Source: Phlebotomus papatasi
Taxonomy: Eukaryota; Arthropoda; Insecta; Diptera; Psychodidae
Assembly: GCF_024763615.1 (NCBI RefSeq)
Contig: NC_077222.1
Coordinates: 89,094,001 to 89,158,000, forward strand
Direction of reading: 5' to 3'
DNA: 64,000 bases
Shown: positions 54,943 through 64,000 of the stretch, piece after piece
Layout of the letters: each line of letters starts with the position of its first letter
How positions within the stretch are numbered: the first letter of the stretch is position 1
The notes under the pieces: generated by a model
The model's input: the letters and a program-made list of their open reading frames with translations, nothing else
What the model was told of the DNA's origin: nothing
Database searches by the model: none
Made by a program: the position numbers and the translations under genes

Positions 54943-55095
54943 TATATCGTCGGTTGCGTCTACCTCTGTCGTATCTGCATTTGTTTTGTATCTGTATTTG
55001 GTGCAAGCTACAATACAGACGTCCCCTCTTGCGTGAAATGCTGACACAAAATAAATGCAGATACGACAGAGGTAGGCGCAATCGACGATATACAG
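54943..55095. mobile_element. Hairpin element, about 45-bp arms
   Basis: ATATCGTCGGTTGCGTCTAC then CTCTGTCGTATCTGCATTTGTTTTG, with its near-perfect inverse at 55050..55095 (AAATGCAGATACGACAGAGG, AGGCGCAATCGACGATAT). The loop is about 60 bp. No duplication was identified. It lies between a TA element and a non-LTR fragment. Confidence 0.75.
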
Positions 55096-55243
55096 GTACG
55101 TATCGGCATCTTTGCGTCTACGAGAAGTCCTTAGTAAATACTAAACCGCGGACCACCCCAAAACTCGTGTCTCCTGGGTAAGGAGGCCTGTACATCAGGC
55201 TTGCATTCTGTTGCCACAGTAACATGGCCGAAAAAAAAGAGAA

Positions 55244-55480
55244 AGAATGCCCAGAAAAGCTATGCAAGCCATTGCGAGGAGGCGTCGATCTTGGAGCAGA
55301 CCTAGGACTAGGACAAGGTGGCTCAATCAGATTTAAGATCTTGCCTGGGATAACCTTGTGATTGACAGTCTACACCTTCCTAAAGTGGCGGAGGATCGGT
55401 AGGCATGGACTGCTAACCTAGATGTCCTAAACCTGCGACCCCAATAGGGATAAGCGGTTGAAAATGATGATGACGATTAA
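55244..55480 (+). mobile_element. 3' fragment of a non-LTR retrotransposon
   Basis: Plus strand: RKAMQAIARRRRSWSRPRTR then TRWLNQI and stop. Then the AAAGTGGCGGAGGATCGGTA block and the tail ATAAGCGGTTGAAAATGATG ending ATGACGATTAA. The Arg-rich TRWLNQ motif resembles the C-terminal (G)RPRTRWLDQI block of several non-LTR reverse transcriptase ORFs. 5' truncated. Confidence 0.75.
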
Positions 55481-58400
55481 AATCCCCTCAATAACAATGA
55501 TTTCTGTTAGTGAACAACCCCTCGATCGTACTGGAACTTCTCTTTGGTTGACATAAAATTGCCTGGGAGGATGAGTGAGTGAGATCAATATATCCGATGT
55601 GATGGAAAGTCTACAGGGAAATTAAATTCTCCGATACAATTTTTTATCATTGTCAATTACGTGCAAAATATTAAAGTTATTATTTCCGTTTGATGATACA
55701 GTCAACAGAGGGGCAAGTCCCAAGTAAAATTGCCGAAGAAAATTAGATTAATTCCCAATTTTCTCCAATTGCTGCCGGTGACTTCCAGAGTAATAGCCTA
55801 GATGCCAGGATACTCTGTGTGAACTATGAGGTATCAAAGCAAATGTCCTGCTATAAAAAATGGACAGCAATTGAGATGAAGCAATAATTTTTCTATATAA
55901 ATGACAATCACAATACAGCAGATGATGTTTGAGGATGGTAAAAATACCAAGTGTTTGCAGTATTGCGACAAAATTGACATAATTAATCCATGACCCAATT
56001 TTTGACACCCTTTCCTCATGAAACTTTCAACCCCGAGAGAGCTTTTTGAGGAGTTGGGGGGGACTGGCAAAAAGTGTCACAAGAGATAAATTATTGAAGA
56101 CATGAAAAGCTTATAAGTTTCAATTTTCTCTCTTTTGGGAATTTTACTCACAGAATGGGTTAATTTCATCATCAAATTCTTCAATTTTCCTTTCACAATC
56201 AATTTTGGATGATGAAAAGTTACATGTCAAAATGGAATTTATTTTTTTTCCTGTTCAAGAGCATTTGCTAAATTTAATAGGGCAACCCAATTGGGAAGAA
56301 TAGGAAAAAATCTTGCATCCCCCTCAATAATTTTTCCGTTAATTAACGACAAGAAAACAACCATAATTCATGTGTAATATTCAATTACAGAATGAATGGA
56401 ATAACTTTTTCCCATTAGGAAAAGTAGAAGCTACTTTTGGTAGAAAGATGACGTAATAAACACACATACTCAATTGAGGAGTGATAGTAATTTTATGTAC
56501 AATGGCTTGGAAGTCATCATGGAGTCAAGAAGTAGGATGATAATGGGGTATTGTGAAGTGGAAAAATTGGGGTTTCCCCCGCAATTTTCCCGCCCTTTTC
56601 CAATTTCAAAAGGGACCCCTATACACATAGAAATGCCTTTTGTAGCACAAAATGCTGATGACTTTTCACCGTGGAAACAGGAAACGGTCAACAGTTAAAG
56701 TGCATGAAGTGAGTCAATTTTCTAAAGCTAAACCATTCCCTTATAAACTAGAAACCTTGAGTAAGGGATTTTTTTTCCATCTACAATGAACAAAAATATA
56801 GTATATGTACAGTTATAGTGTAGAAAAATTCAAGCTTTTTTCTCTATTTTTCAGTATCATCATCTATAAGCAAGCTCTTAATCATCCTTTTAATTAGTTG
56901 CTTCAGATAATTTCCAGATAATTTCTTATTGATCAACAGTTAACTCGGTTAACTCAACATAGGGCTAAATGAATTTAAAGCATCATGAATTATTTTTCCA
57001 AAGGAAAATAAACAGAAAATACCCAAGTGGCACCTCCTTGCAAGAGTATGCATACGATGCTGTACTCAGATATACGTCTCTTGGACGTCTATAATTCTAA
57101 GTCAGCAGAATGACTAAAATTTTACTAGTTTGAAAATAATCGAATTGGATCCAAGTTTTGTGACGAAGTGATGACGTTGTGGTGACTATAAATTGTGGAG
57201 TGCTTTTCGGTCTTAAAAATAGAATGATGAAGAGGACATTTATCCTCGAAACGTCAAGATGAATTAAAGAGAAAAACTCAAAAGAGGTGTATTGTTCTGT
57301 TCATTATCTTCCAGATCATATCAGACCGTAAATTTATTCCAAATGTGTATATAAATCATAGTTGTATATAAATAAAATAATCACCTTCGAAATTAATTTA
57401 TTTCAAATAGATAAAACATTATTATTTGCACATATCATACACACTTAATATATTTTTTGACATGATTGATAAATAATGTTGTGAATGAAACTTTTTACGA
57501 CTTTTAGAGAGGGAAGCAGAGAGTAAGGACTGGGTCAGTATCAGTGACGAGGCTTAGGTTTCACTGCAAACTCTAGCATATACTACTTAAATCTCAATGG
57601 GGACTCATGCAAGGGCAATGATGCTAATCCATCCAATGGTGCTACCTTCGAGAGAGAAACACTTTCATAGCCCTCACAGAGAGACTGTAAGGGCTAGGAC
57701 AGCAGGGCTCTTCCTTCATAAGAGATGGGATTGCTATCTGTAGAATATCAGATCGTGCGACGGCCATAAAAATTATAATGAAAAGGCGACGTCCCGCGCA
57801 AAAGAAGAGTGCGCTCTCAATGCTAAAGAAGCTCCAGCACTAGGTTGGGACGTCTTACAACTACGTAATAGAATAGCTGTTTTCGTTGAGTAAATCCGCT
57901 AGCCGTTCTCGACGAACGATACGGACACTTTGCTGCCAAGCATTGATTGAAAGGGACTCAACGTAGAGAGACCCAGAAAGAGTGAAATTCTAGGCATACA
58001 CCTGTCGTGACGCTCCTCATTCCTCCGGGAACGAAACTGGTAGTTATAGTTTACGTCCGACAGGAGAGAAGATTGGGAGCTATTGAGTGCGCTAGGTACA
58101 AAACCACGCATCTATAAAACGAAAATCCACTCACCAAATTTCAATGCAATCCAAGAGCTTTGCTGATTGCGATAGCTGCGGCCCACATGACTTTTCTTTG
58201 GAAGGATAGATAAAGCAATATGGGAGCGAATGAGAAGGTGAGCTATTGCTGTGCTTCAGAATGTTACGAGACCAGTATTTAGGGTGCCAGAGAAATGAAC
58301 TTCTGAGAGGTATTGAGTTATTTATTGAGTTTATTGAGTTATTGAGACTTTGGGACCATTCCCAAAAGCCAAAGACTTGGCCCTGGAGCCCGAGGAGGCG

Positions 58401-58497
58401 AGATTGGGTTCCAATAGTACCAGCTCAATAAGCAGCCTCATTGGACATGACTGTAATCCTCGCTCAGTTCGTTGTTTCACCTCCAAGGTAGCTCATT
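55481..58497. other. Single-copy island, then unassigned sequence
   Basis: 55500-56760 is single-copy and non-coding as far as I can see. 57180-57260 (GAAGAGGACATTTATCCTCG then AAACGTC) has the look of a retrotransposon 3' region. 57480-58240 is GC-balanced, with short open stretches on both strands (for example about 45 codons plus at 57690-57840) that I cannot assign. It may be worn non-LTR sequence upstream of the fragment at 58498, which however points left. Confidence 0.35.
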
Positions 58498-58738
58498 GTC
58501 ATCATCATCATCATCATCATCATTATATTTAATCGCTTATCCCTATTGAGGTCCCGGGTCCATTACATCCAGTTAAGCAGCCCAGGCTTGCCGATCCTCC
58601 GCCACTTCAGGAAAATGGTCGGGTACGATCTCAAGGCGTTTCAAGGCAACATTCTGAATTTGATTCAGCCACCTTGTCCTAGATCTTCCTCGAGATCGAC
58701 TCCTTCTCACAATGGCTTGCATAAGCTTTTCTCATTGT
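58498..58738 (-). mobile_element. Best-preserved 3' fragment of the non-LTR family
   Basis: The minus strand reads without a stop for about 50 codons: KLMQAIVRRSRSRGRSRTRW, LNQIQNVALKRLEIVPDHF, PEVAEDRQAWAA. The pattern (basic residues, RTRWLxQI, then AxDRxxWxx) is the C-terminal signature of many non-LTR retrotransposon ORF2 proteins. The 3' tail is ATAATGATGATGATGATGAT, an eight-unit GAT run. The long tail and open frame suggest it is the youngest of the five. Confidence 0.8.
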
Positions 58739-59130
58739 CATTCTCTGACACATCGATTGCTCGCATGAATTTTATTCGTAAGCGTATATGGAGTAACCAA
58801 GTTTCGTAACTGTGGTGGTATCCACTGTGCATTCTATCGATCCTGCACGAGCCGTGAAGAATTTATAAGGGTGAGGACTGCCTTTAGCTTTAAATCTAAT
58901 AGAGTATTCGTGGTAACCATCGCCGTCGTAACGTCCGACCGTGCACCTGTCCCTATGCCTGCTGTATGGGCTAATCTAGGATCTACTTCAAAGTTAGTTC
59001 TATCAACGGAAGACCACCCAGCGTTACCTGGTTGGAACAGATCTCTCGGTGCATCATTTTCCAACAACGTCAATACGTTAAAATATAATTAAAATTTACG
59101 TAATAAGGACTAGTTCTTGCTATATAAGAT
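58739..59130. other. Unassigned, GC-balanced stretch
   Basis: 58834..59092 is open in overlapping frames on both strands (79 codons minus, 73 plus). Base composition is coding-like, but I recognise no motif and see no good splice pair. It could be worn transposon coding sequence. Confidence 0.3.
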
Positions 59131-59134
59131 TTAA

Positions 59135-59353
59135 CTCTTTCGCGTCTTTAGGGTCATATATGACCCGGGGAAAAAAGTTTCTTTTTGGCTATTTACATTA
59201 ATTGAAATCTAACTGGAGTCTTGAGAAAATGAGCCAAGAATCTTACATCCTTCTATTATGATGTCGTGCACGAACAGATAGATTTCAATTAATGTAAATA
59301 CCCAAAAAAAAATTTTCCCCGAGTCATGACATTACCCTAAAGACGCGAAAGAG
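59135..59353. mobile_element. piggyBac-like MITE, TTAA target, about 75-bp ends
   Basis: CTCTTTCGCGTCTTTAGGGT then CATATATGACCCGGGG and ATTTACATTAATTGAAATCT at the left, with the inverse at the right, flanked by TTAA (59131-59134, 59354-59357). The arms nearly meet, so the 219-bp element is almost a pure hairpin. It differs from the CCCTTTAAGG family. Confidence 0.87.
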
Positions 59354-59401
59354 TTAAATAACAATTGAGAGCGCACTGGTACTGGATTAAATGGCATAGT
59401 A

Positions 59402-59627
59402 GGGTAAAGTGATACAAGTTGGACAATGGTACAAGTTGGATAGGGCTTTTTTTTCTTGATAAATTTAGTACTTTATTTTTATTTGTATATTTTTAATGCT
59501 TTAGTTTTATAATTTGGTTCCTTGTGCTTAAAACCAAATTTTGTACTGTATTTATCAAGAAAAAAGCCATGTCCAACTTGTACCGGCGAATTGTCCAACT
59601 TATAACACTATGTCCATCACTTTACCC
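59402..59627. mobile_element. mariner-like MITE, intact copy, 226 bp
   Basis: GGGTAAAGTGATACAAGTTG at the left and the inverse of TGTCCATCACTTTACCC at the right, with TA on both sides. The long internal inverted repeat around ATTTAGTACTTTATTTTTAT makes it a hairpin. It carries the empty site for the solo LTR found in the copy at 41645..42194. Confidence 0.87.
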
Positions 59628-59629
59628 TA

Positions 59630-61647
59630 TTCTCGCTCTATGATAAAAGTGTTAAAGGTTCAAATCCTGATCTCTAGAAATCTTCTCGTATTAAAGACGT
59701 TTGCATTGTCCTTAGTAGTCAATACTACAGCACTTAATTCCAAAAGCTTGATGATTTTAAATCAAAGATCCTTATTGCAAAGTATGAATCAGCTCTTAAA
59801 TACAATTTAAAGATTTGAATAGCAAAGAATTGTTTTAGAATTCTATAAAAGAATGATTTTCTATTTTTCTAAAACAGGAGGCTCGTAACCCTACTCTCAT
59901 CTGGAAAATCTTGACCAGAAGAGTACCAAAGTTCAAGCTCAAAGCTTTAGAAATTGGATCAATCTCACACTCCAATTGCCCTTGATTCGATTTGGTTGAT
60001 GATCAAAAACAAAACAGGAGGATTTAGAGTCCAAATTCAACCATCCCCAATCACAAATAGTATCGGTTCGAGTGATTTCTTGGAAGAGGATAAGGCAGAA
60101 AAGTCTGTACTTCCATTAAAAAAAAGAAGCTGAAGAAAGTGGATTTTCCATGGCAAAATATATTCACCTCATCATGCCCCAATATGTGTATCTGTCTTCC
60201 TCAGCTTACGTGCCAAGGATAACTCATTTTCCCATTTGTTTCAACTTCTTGCGTACGAGCAAACAGATGGACAACTAAATAGAACTCATTTATTATGGAT
60301 CTCATGAGCCAGTTGGAGATTCTCAATGGTAAATCCCCACGATTTGTGGTTTCAACCCCTTTTATTGATAAGGAGACCTCAACCGCAGACGATACAAAAG
60401 GGTGATCAACGCTGGAGATAAAATAAGAAGAGAAACTTTGAGCTTGTGCTAATTCATTATTTTGATCTTGTCGATGGAGACGCCTGGTAAAAGCTCTGAA
60501 AGTCATTTTTTCCATCATTTCTTTTTTTTTCATTTTCCAATTTCATTTGCAATTAGGAAAATAAAGCAATTTGGCATTCAACATCTCCAAAATACTGGAA
60601 AATTGTTGAAAAATGGTAGAAAATCTTTGGGGTACGGAAAAAGACGAAAAAAATAGCGACAGAATTTCCATGTCAAAGAATGTAAATTGTCTATTGGGTT
60701 GAAGTTGAATGTATTGGGAAAATTGCAAATTGAGCTGAAATGCTGAGAAAATTGAGATAGAAGCACCATAGGAGGAAATTACAAAGCCACAAAATCAATT
60801 TAGCCAGAAATGAATTACACTGGCAGATTGATCGATAAATTACTGATCAAATTATTCCGATACAGCATACTGTCCAACTAGTTTACATTGAACTTTGCGT
60901 GGGTGGCACTGAATTGAGTTTAAATTGTACCTAATTTAGCCACGAATGTGGAATTATACTAAATGATGGAGCTAGAAGATACGCTAATAACGACTTCATA
61001 TTTTTGTAGTTAATATTGATAACCCACAAAATATCCGTTGATGGTGTACTCACTTTCTTTAAAGTCCTGAATTTTAAAACAGGGACCAGAAGCATTTAAT
61101 TTTGAGAATCTGAAGAGGTAATGAGTCTGATCTGATGTGACAAATTTTGCATAGAATAAATGGTGAAAAAGTCACTAGGTGACTCCTGCATCATTTCCCT
61201 TACCTGCTTGAAAATTTGAGTGACGATTGTCAAAAAAAAAATTGAAAGCTTTTGAAGTGTTTTGTGAGATTTTCTTCAATCTTGTTGAATTTGACGACTA
61301 AAAGCTTCAGAATCAAAAATTGAAAACAGCTGACAGCGCCACTAGCGGAAGTTTTCTCCCGCTAGCGGCGCTAGTGACTCGATCTACCCTTTGTGAAAAA
61401 TATTCGTCAAAATGGAACATCATTCACGATTTACTAGCTCATGTTCAAGCGCTTTCCTTCATGACACTACATTTTGGCGAAAATCCCTATTTTCAGATAA
61501 AAAGACACGGATTTTGACCGAGAAGCTCCTAAACATTTTAATTACAGTAAATGCGAGTGAGTTTGTATCTTTTAACTGCTCGAAGTCAACGAGAGAGCAG
61601 TTTCTATAATTCAAATTGTTTTTTCAATTTTTCACCATCCTGGCTAC
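59630..61647. other. Single-copy non-coding island
   Basis: 59880-61330 is free of recognised repeats. Frames up to 110 codons (minus 60201..60533) show no motif. It ends at the short GC-rich hairpin at 61333..61374. Confidence 0.4.
61333..61374. repeat. Compact GC-rich hairpin
   Basis: AGCGCCACTAGCGG, a loop of about 10 bases, then CCCGCTAGCGGCGCT. A strong stem in otherwise AT-rich DNA. It could be an element end or a structured RNA segment. No second copy was seen. Confidence 0.6.
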
Positions 61648-61710
61648 CAAATGGTGAGAGATATTGACTTACAGTCTTCGATGACCCCCCCACAAGTCAA
61701 TATATTCTAG
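61648..61710. repeat. Single arm of the GGTGAGAGAT foldback family
   Basis: AAATGGTGAGAGATATTGAC then TTACAGTCTTCGATGACCCCCCCACAAGTCAATATATTC follows the left arm at 3591. No matching right arm was seen nearby, so it is a broken copy. Confidence 0.65.
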
Positions 61711-62101
61711 CACTGGAAAAATATAAGGGAAAAAATTGATCATTTTCAGAAAAAATGGATCATACTTGACCCTTTTCAAGGTTCACTTGTATCTCTTGAA
61801 ATGTTGTATGCATATTTATCACAATGGATTGTGTTTTATCGTAAACTTATAATTCATTTCATAATTCCCTCATCTGAACGAACACCAAAGATGACTTTTT
61901 CCATATTTTTATTCGTTTATTCAGGAGTTTAATAGGTGTCGAAACAGTGACATTTTCAAAGGATCCTCGGTGACTCTTTAATTTTTACCAGTAAGTGAAA
62001 AAACTTTCTTAAATTACCCCGCCTCCCCACCCTTTTCTATTATTATTTTATAAAATTTTACATTGTTACTAAAAATCAAGAAAAAAAGGCTTGCATTTGT
62101 G
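61711..62101. other. AT-rich gap, nothing recognised
   Basis: No coding or repeat signal recognised, apart from a local near-duplication of TTTTCA(A/G) phrases near 61740-61780. Confidence 0.35.
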
Positions 62102-63390
62102 ATATGGTGAGGGTGACTTTGACACCTTTAAAGAAATTACCACAAATCAACAATTTCTTATTTAAAAAAAAACATCAATTTAAGTCTTACCATTATAAGG
62201 GCAAAATGCTAGAAATTTATAATATGGCGCGGTATTCATCTTGACTTGACGTTTCTGTTCCGCCATATTGAATAAGTGTTAAAACCCAAAGCTCGTGCGA
62301 TTGGACTGAAACTTTAGTATGTTGTAACTGACGTCAAGGCCTTTTCAGAATGTACCTATGTTTCGGTCTAGGTCAAGGAACTACCTTGCTAAAGAGGCTC
62401 AAACTTTCAAATTTTGAAAAAATAATATTTCCGCGATCTTTATTATTTAATCTTGAAGATCTGGATCCTTAATGAAATTTCTTATTTAGCACTAGTTTAG
62501 TTTTTTATATTATATTTTTATTTTCTGTAAAAAAAATAAAAAAATATTAAACGTTAAATACATTTATTTTTCATATTTCTAATAAAAGTTTTAATATCTT
62601 CAAATGATATGTTGTTATAAGCAAAAATATTAGTTTTTTCTTAGTTTGTTTGTAGATCGTATCATTTAATTTTTCAATAAACATGCGCCTCATAGTTCTG
62701 TATTCGTAAAGAAATCAAAATTTTTAATTTGGAGCCCCTGAATACAAGGAATCGCTTAACCTAGATCAGATTATAAATAAGTTCGGAAAAGGTCTTGGCA
62801 TCAGCTACAACATACTAAAAGTTCAGTTCAATCGGTTGAGTTTTCAGTTTTGGAAGATATTCAAAATAGAGAACAGGAACGTCGAATTAAGATGTCAACT
62901 ACGCCACCTTGTAGATCTCGAGTATTTTATCTTAAGCACTAACATAATTGGATAATTTTTATTCAAATAGTTTTCTAATAAAGCTTTAGAAAGATCATCA
63001 AAACAAAATAGCAAAACAATATTTTAATGAAAATATTTTTTTGTTCTGATTTGAATTTCAAAATATTTTAAAAATATAAAATATGAAAAATCAAAATGGA
63101 TTACTCTAGTTAGATAAATTTAGAATAGATTAAGGTAATTTACTACTCTGAATCCGCTTTTGGAGTTAGAATTTCACATAAATTTGCTGGAGTCGATTTT
63201 TGTAAAAATACCAATGTTTGCATTTTATTGACTGGTACTGGAACTATAAGTATCCGTTTGCAGATCAATATATCCTACTTGGTATACCTATATACTTTAT
63301 CATGCTAGACAGTATTGGCGAAGATCAATAATAATTCCTAGAATTTAAGGAAAGCCTACGGGCAACAGGGGGTCAAAGTCACCCTGTAGT
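62102..63390. mobile_element. Large inverted-repeat element, about 1.3 kb
   Basis: Outer ends AGGGTGACTTTGACACC (left) and the inverse of GGGGTCAAAGTCACCCT (right) match. Inside, arms of about 140 bp (62229..62375 against 62775..62912) pair well: ATTCATCTTGACTTGACGTT, TTTAGTATGTTGTAACTGAC, CAAGGCCTTTTCAGAA and their inverses. The interior is AT-rich without ORFs. It shares the AGGGTGACTTTGAC core with 44367..44541. Confidence 0.65.
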
Positions 63391-63805
63391 AGGATTGTTG
63401 AGCTCGGCCAGAGTAGTTGAAGGGAGAAAATCCATCCTGACGAAGATTCTAAGCCAACGGTATTAATTACTGTTCAGCTTGGGTGGTGATTTGAGGGGTG
63501 CTATAACAGCGACTAACTTCAAATTACAATCGAAAGACGCTGGATTCGTGGCCTTCTTGATATGGGCAATGGGGCTTAATATCCGAAAGGCTAGCGATGA
63601 AGGGTGCTCTAGCATGTTATGATATAGGCCTATAGACTATAAACATTCAGTTGTTTATGTTTCAGTTGTTGTAGCCTGTAGACTATAAACATTCAGTTGT
63701 TTGCACCGGACGAGACTGTAACTCACAACTCTGAGAATCAAGTCAGAGATCTCACCGCCCAAGATCCAACGATCTTGCCTATTGCGCCACTGAGATACTT
63801 AACGT
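63391..63805 (-). repeat. tRNA-headed SINE, near full length
   Basis: On the minus strand the head near 63798 reads ATCTCAGTGGCGCAATAGGC then AAGATCGTTGGATCTTG. About 50 bases on comes TGACTTGATTCTCAG, a B-box-like sequence matching GGTTCGATTCTC at most positions. The body contains a 40-60 bp tandem duplication (GACTATAAACATTCAGTTGT twice, plus strand 63640-63705). The 3' part matches the fragment at 30642..30788 and ends CAACAATCCTACTA. It ends against the AGGGTGACTTTGAC terminus of the large element. Confidence 0.65.
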
Positions 63806-64000
63806 TTTAATAATAAAGGAGGAGAAGTATCTAGGTCACAATCCGTGTCTTTTTATCTGAATTCATCTACTGACCGAGTATCAAATAAGGTAAAGTACCC
63901 TTTATTCGACCGGTTCCTCTATTCGACCGGTAGATTTATTTATTCAATTTAATTATATTTGCTATAATATTTTGTGTATGATCTAACATTAATAGGTCAA
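63806..64000. other. Window edge, possible start of a TA element
   Basis: GGTAAAGTACCCTTTATTCG then ACCGGTTCCTCTATTCGACC near 63889 has the look of a mariner-like MITE start with a subterminal repeat, but the right end is outside the window. Confidence 0.3.

Overview
The window is eukaryotic nuclear DNA. It is AT-rich, has no operons and no long ORFs, and is built mostly from transposable-element debris. The only host coding sequence I can identify is one short exon on the minus strand (2178..2270). It encodes an 18-residue peptide that matches the start of insect complexin, the synaptic SNARE-binding protein. Insect complexin together with the repeat types suggests an insect, probably a dipteran. 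A blood- or sap-feeding fly would fit, but the species cannot be fixed from the sequence.

The complexin gene runs right to left. Its later exons (acidic linker, accessory and central helices, C-terminus) must lie beyond position 1. Everything right of 2270 is therefore 5' intron or upstream flank. The 5' non-coding exon and promoter were not located.

From 2.3 to 64 kb two kinds of DNA alternate. One is blocks of nested mobile elements: about 2.8-6.8, 9.4-12.4, 14.5-18.4, 21.3-23.9, 25.9-28.9, 30.5-32.9, 35.8-37.4, 41.6-44.5, 48.2-50.0, 52.4-55.5, 58.5-59.6 and 61.6-63.8 kb. The other is apparently single-copy non-coding islands: about 7-8.8, 12.8-14.2, 18.8-20.2, 24.3-25.6, 29.2-30.2, 33.8-35.2, 38.4-41.1, 44.7-47.1, 50.2-52.4, 55.5-56.8 and 59.9-61.3 kb. 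No island has a recognisable coding exon. They could hold 5' UTR exons or enhancers.

Mobile elements are mostly short non-autonomous DNA transposons, many with readable target-site duplications (TSDs). They include PIF/Harbinger-like (3-bp TTA/TAA), hAT-like (8-bp), piggyBac-like (TTAA), and several Tc1/mariner- or pogo-type families (TA). One TA element has ends resembling plant Stowaway elements. Other entries are an R2-clade retrotransposon relic, five 3' fragments of another non-LTR retrotransposon, two solo LTRs, tRNA-derived SINEs, one tRNA-like gene, and a Tigger/pogo transposase pseudogene without its catalytic core. Insertion order can be read in many places because elements sit inside one another with intact duplications, for example Harbinger in Tigger, Harbinger in Harbinger, solo LTR in mariner, and foldback in Harbinger in R2.

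All alignments were made by eye within this one window. Family names rest on termini, duplication size and remembered family motifs, not on database searches.
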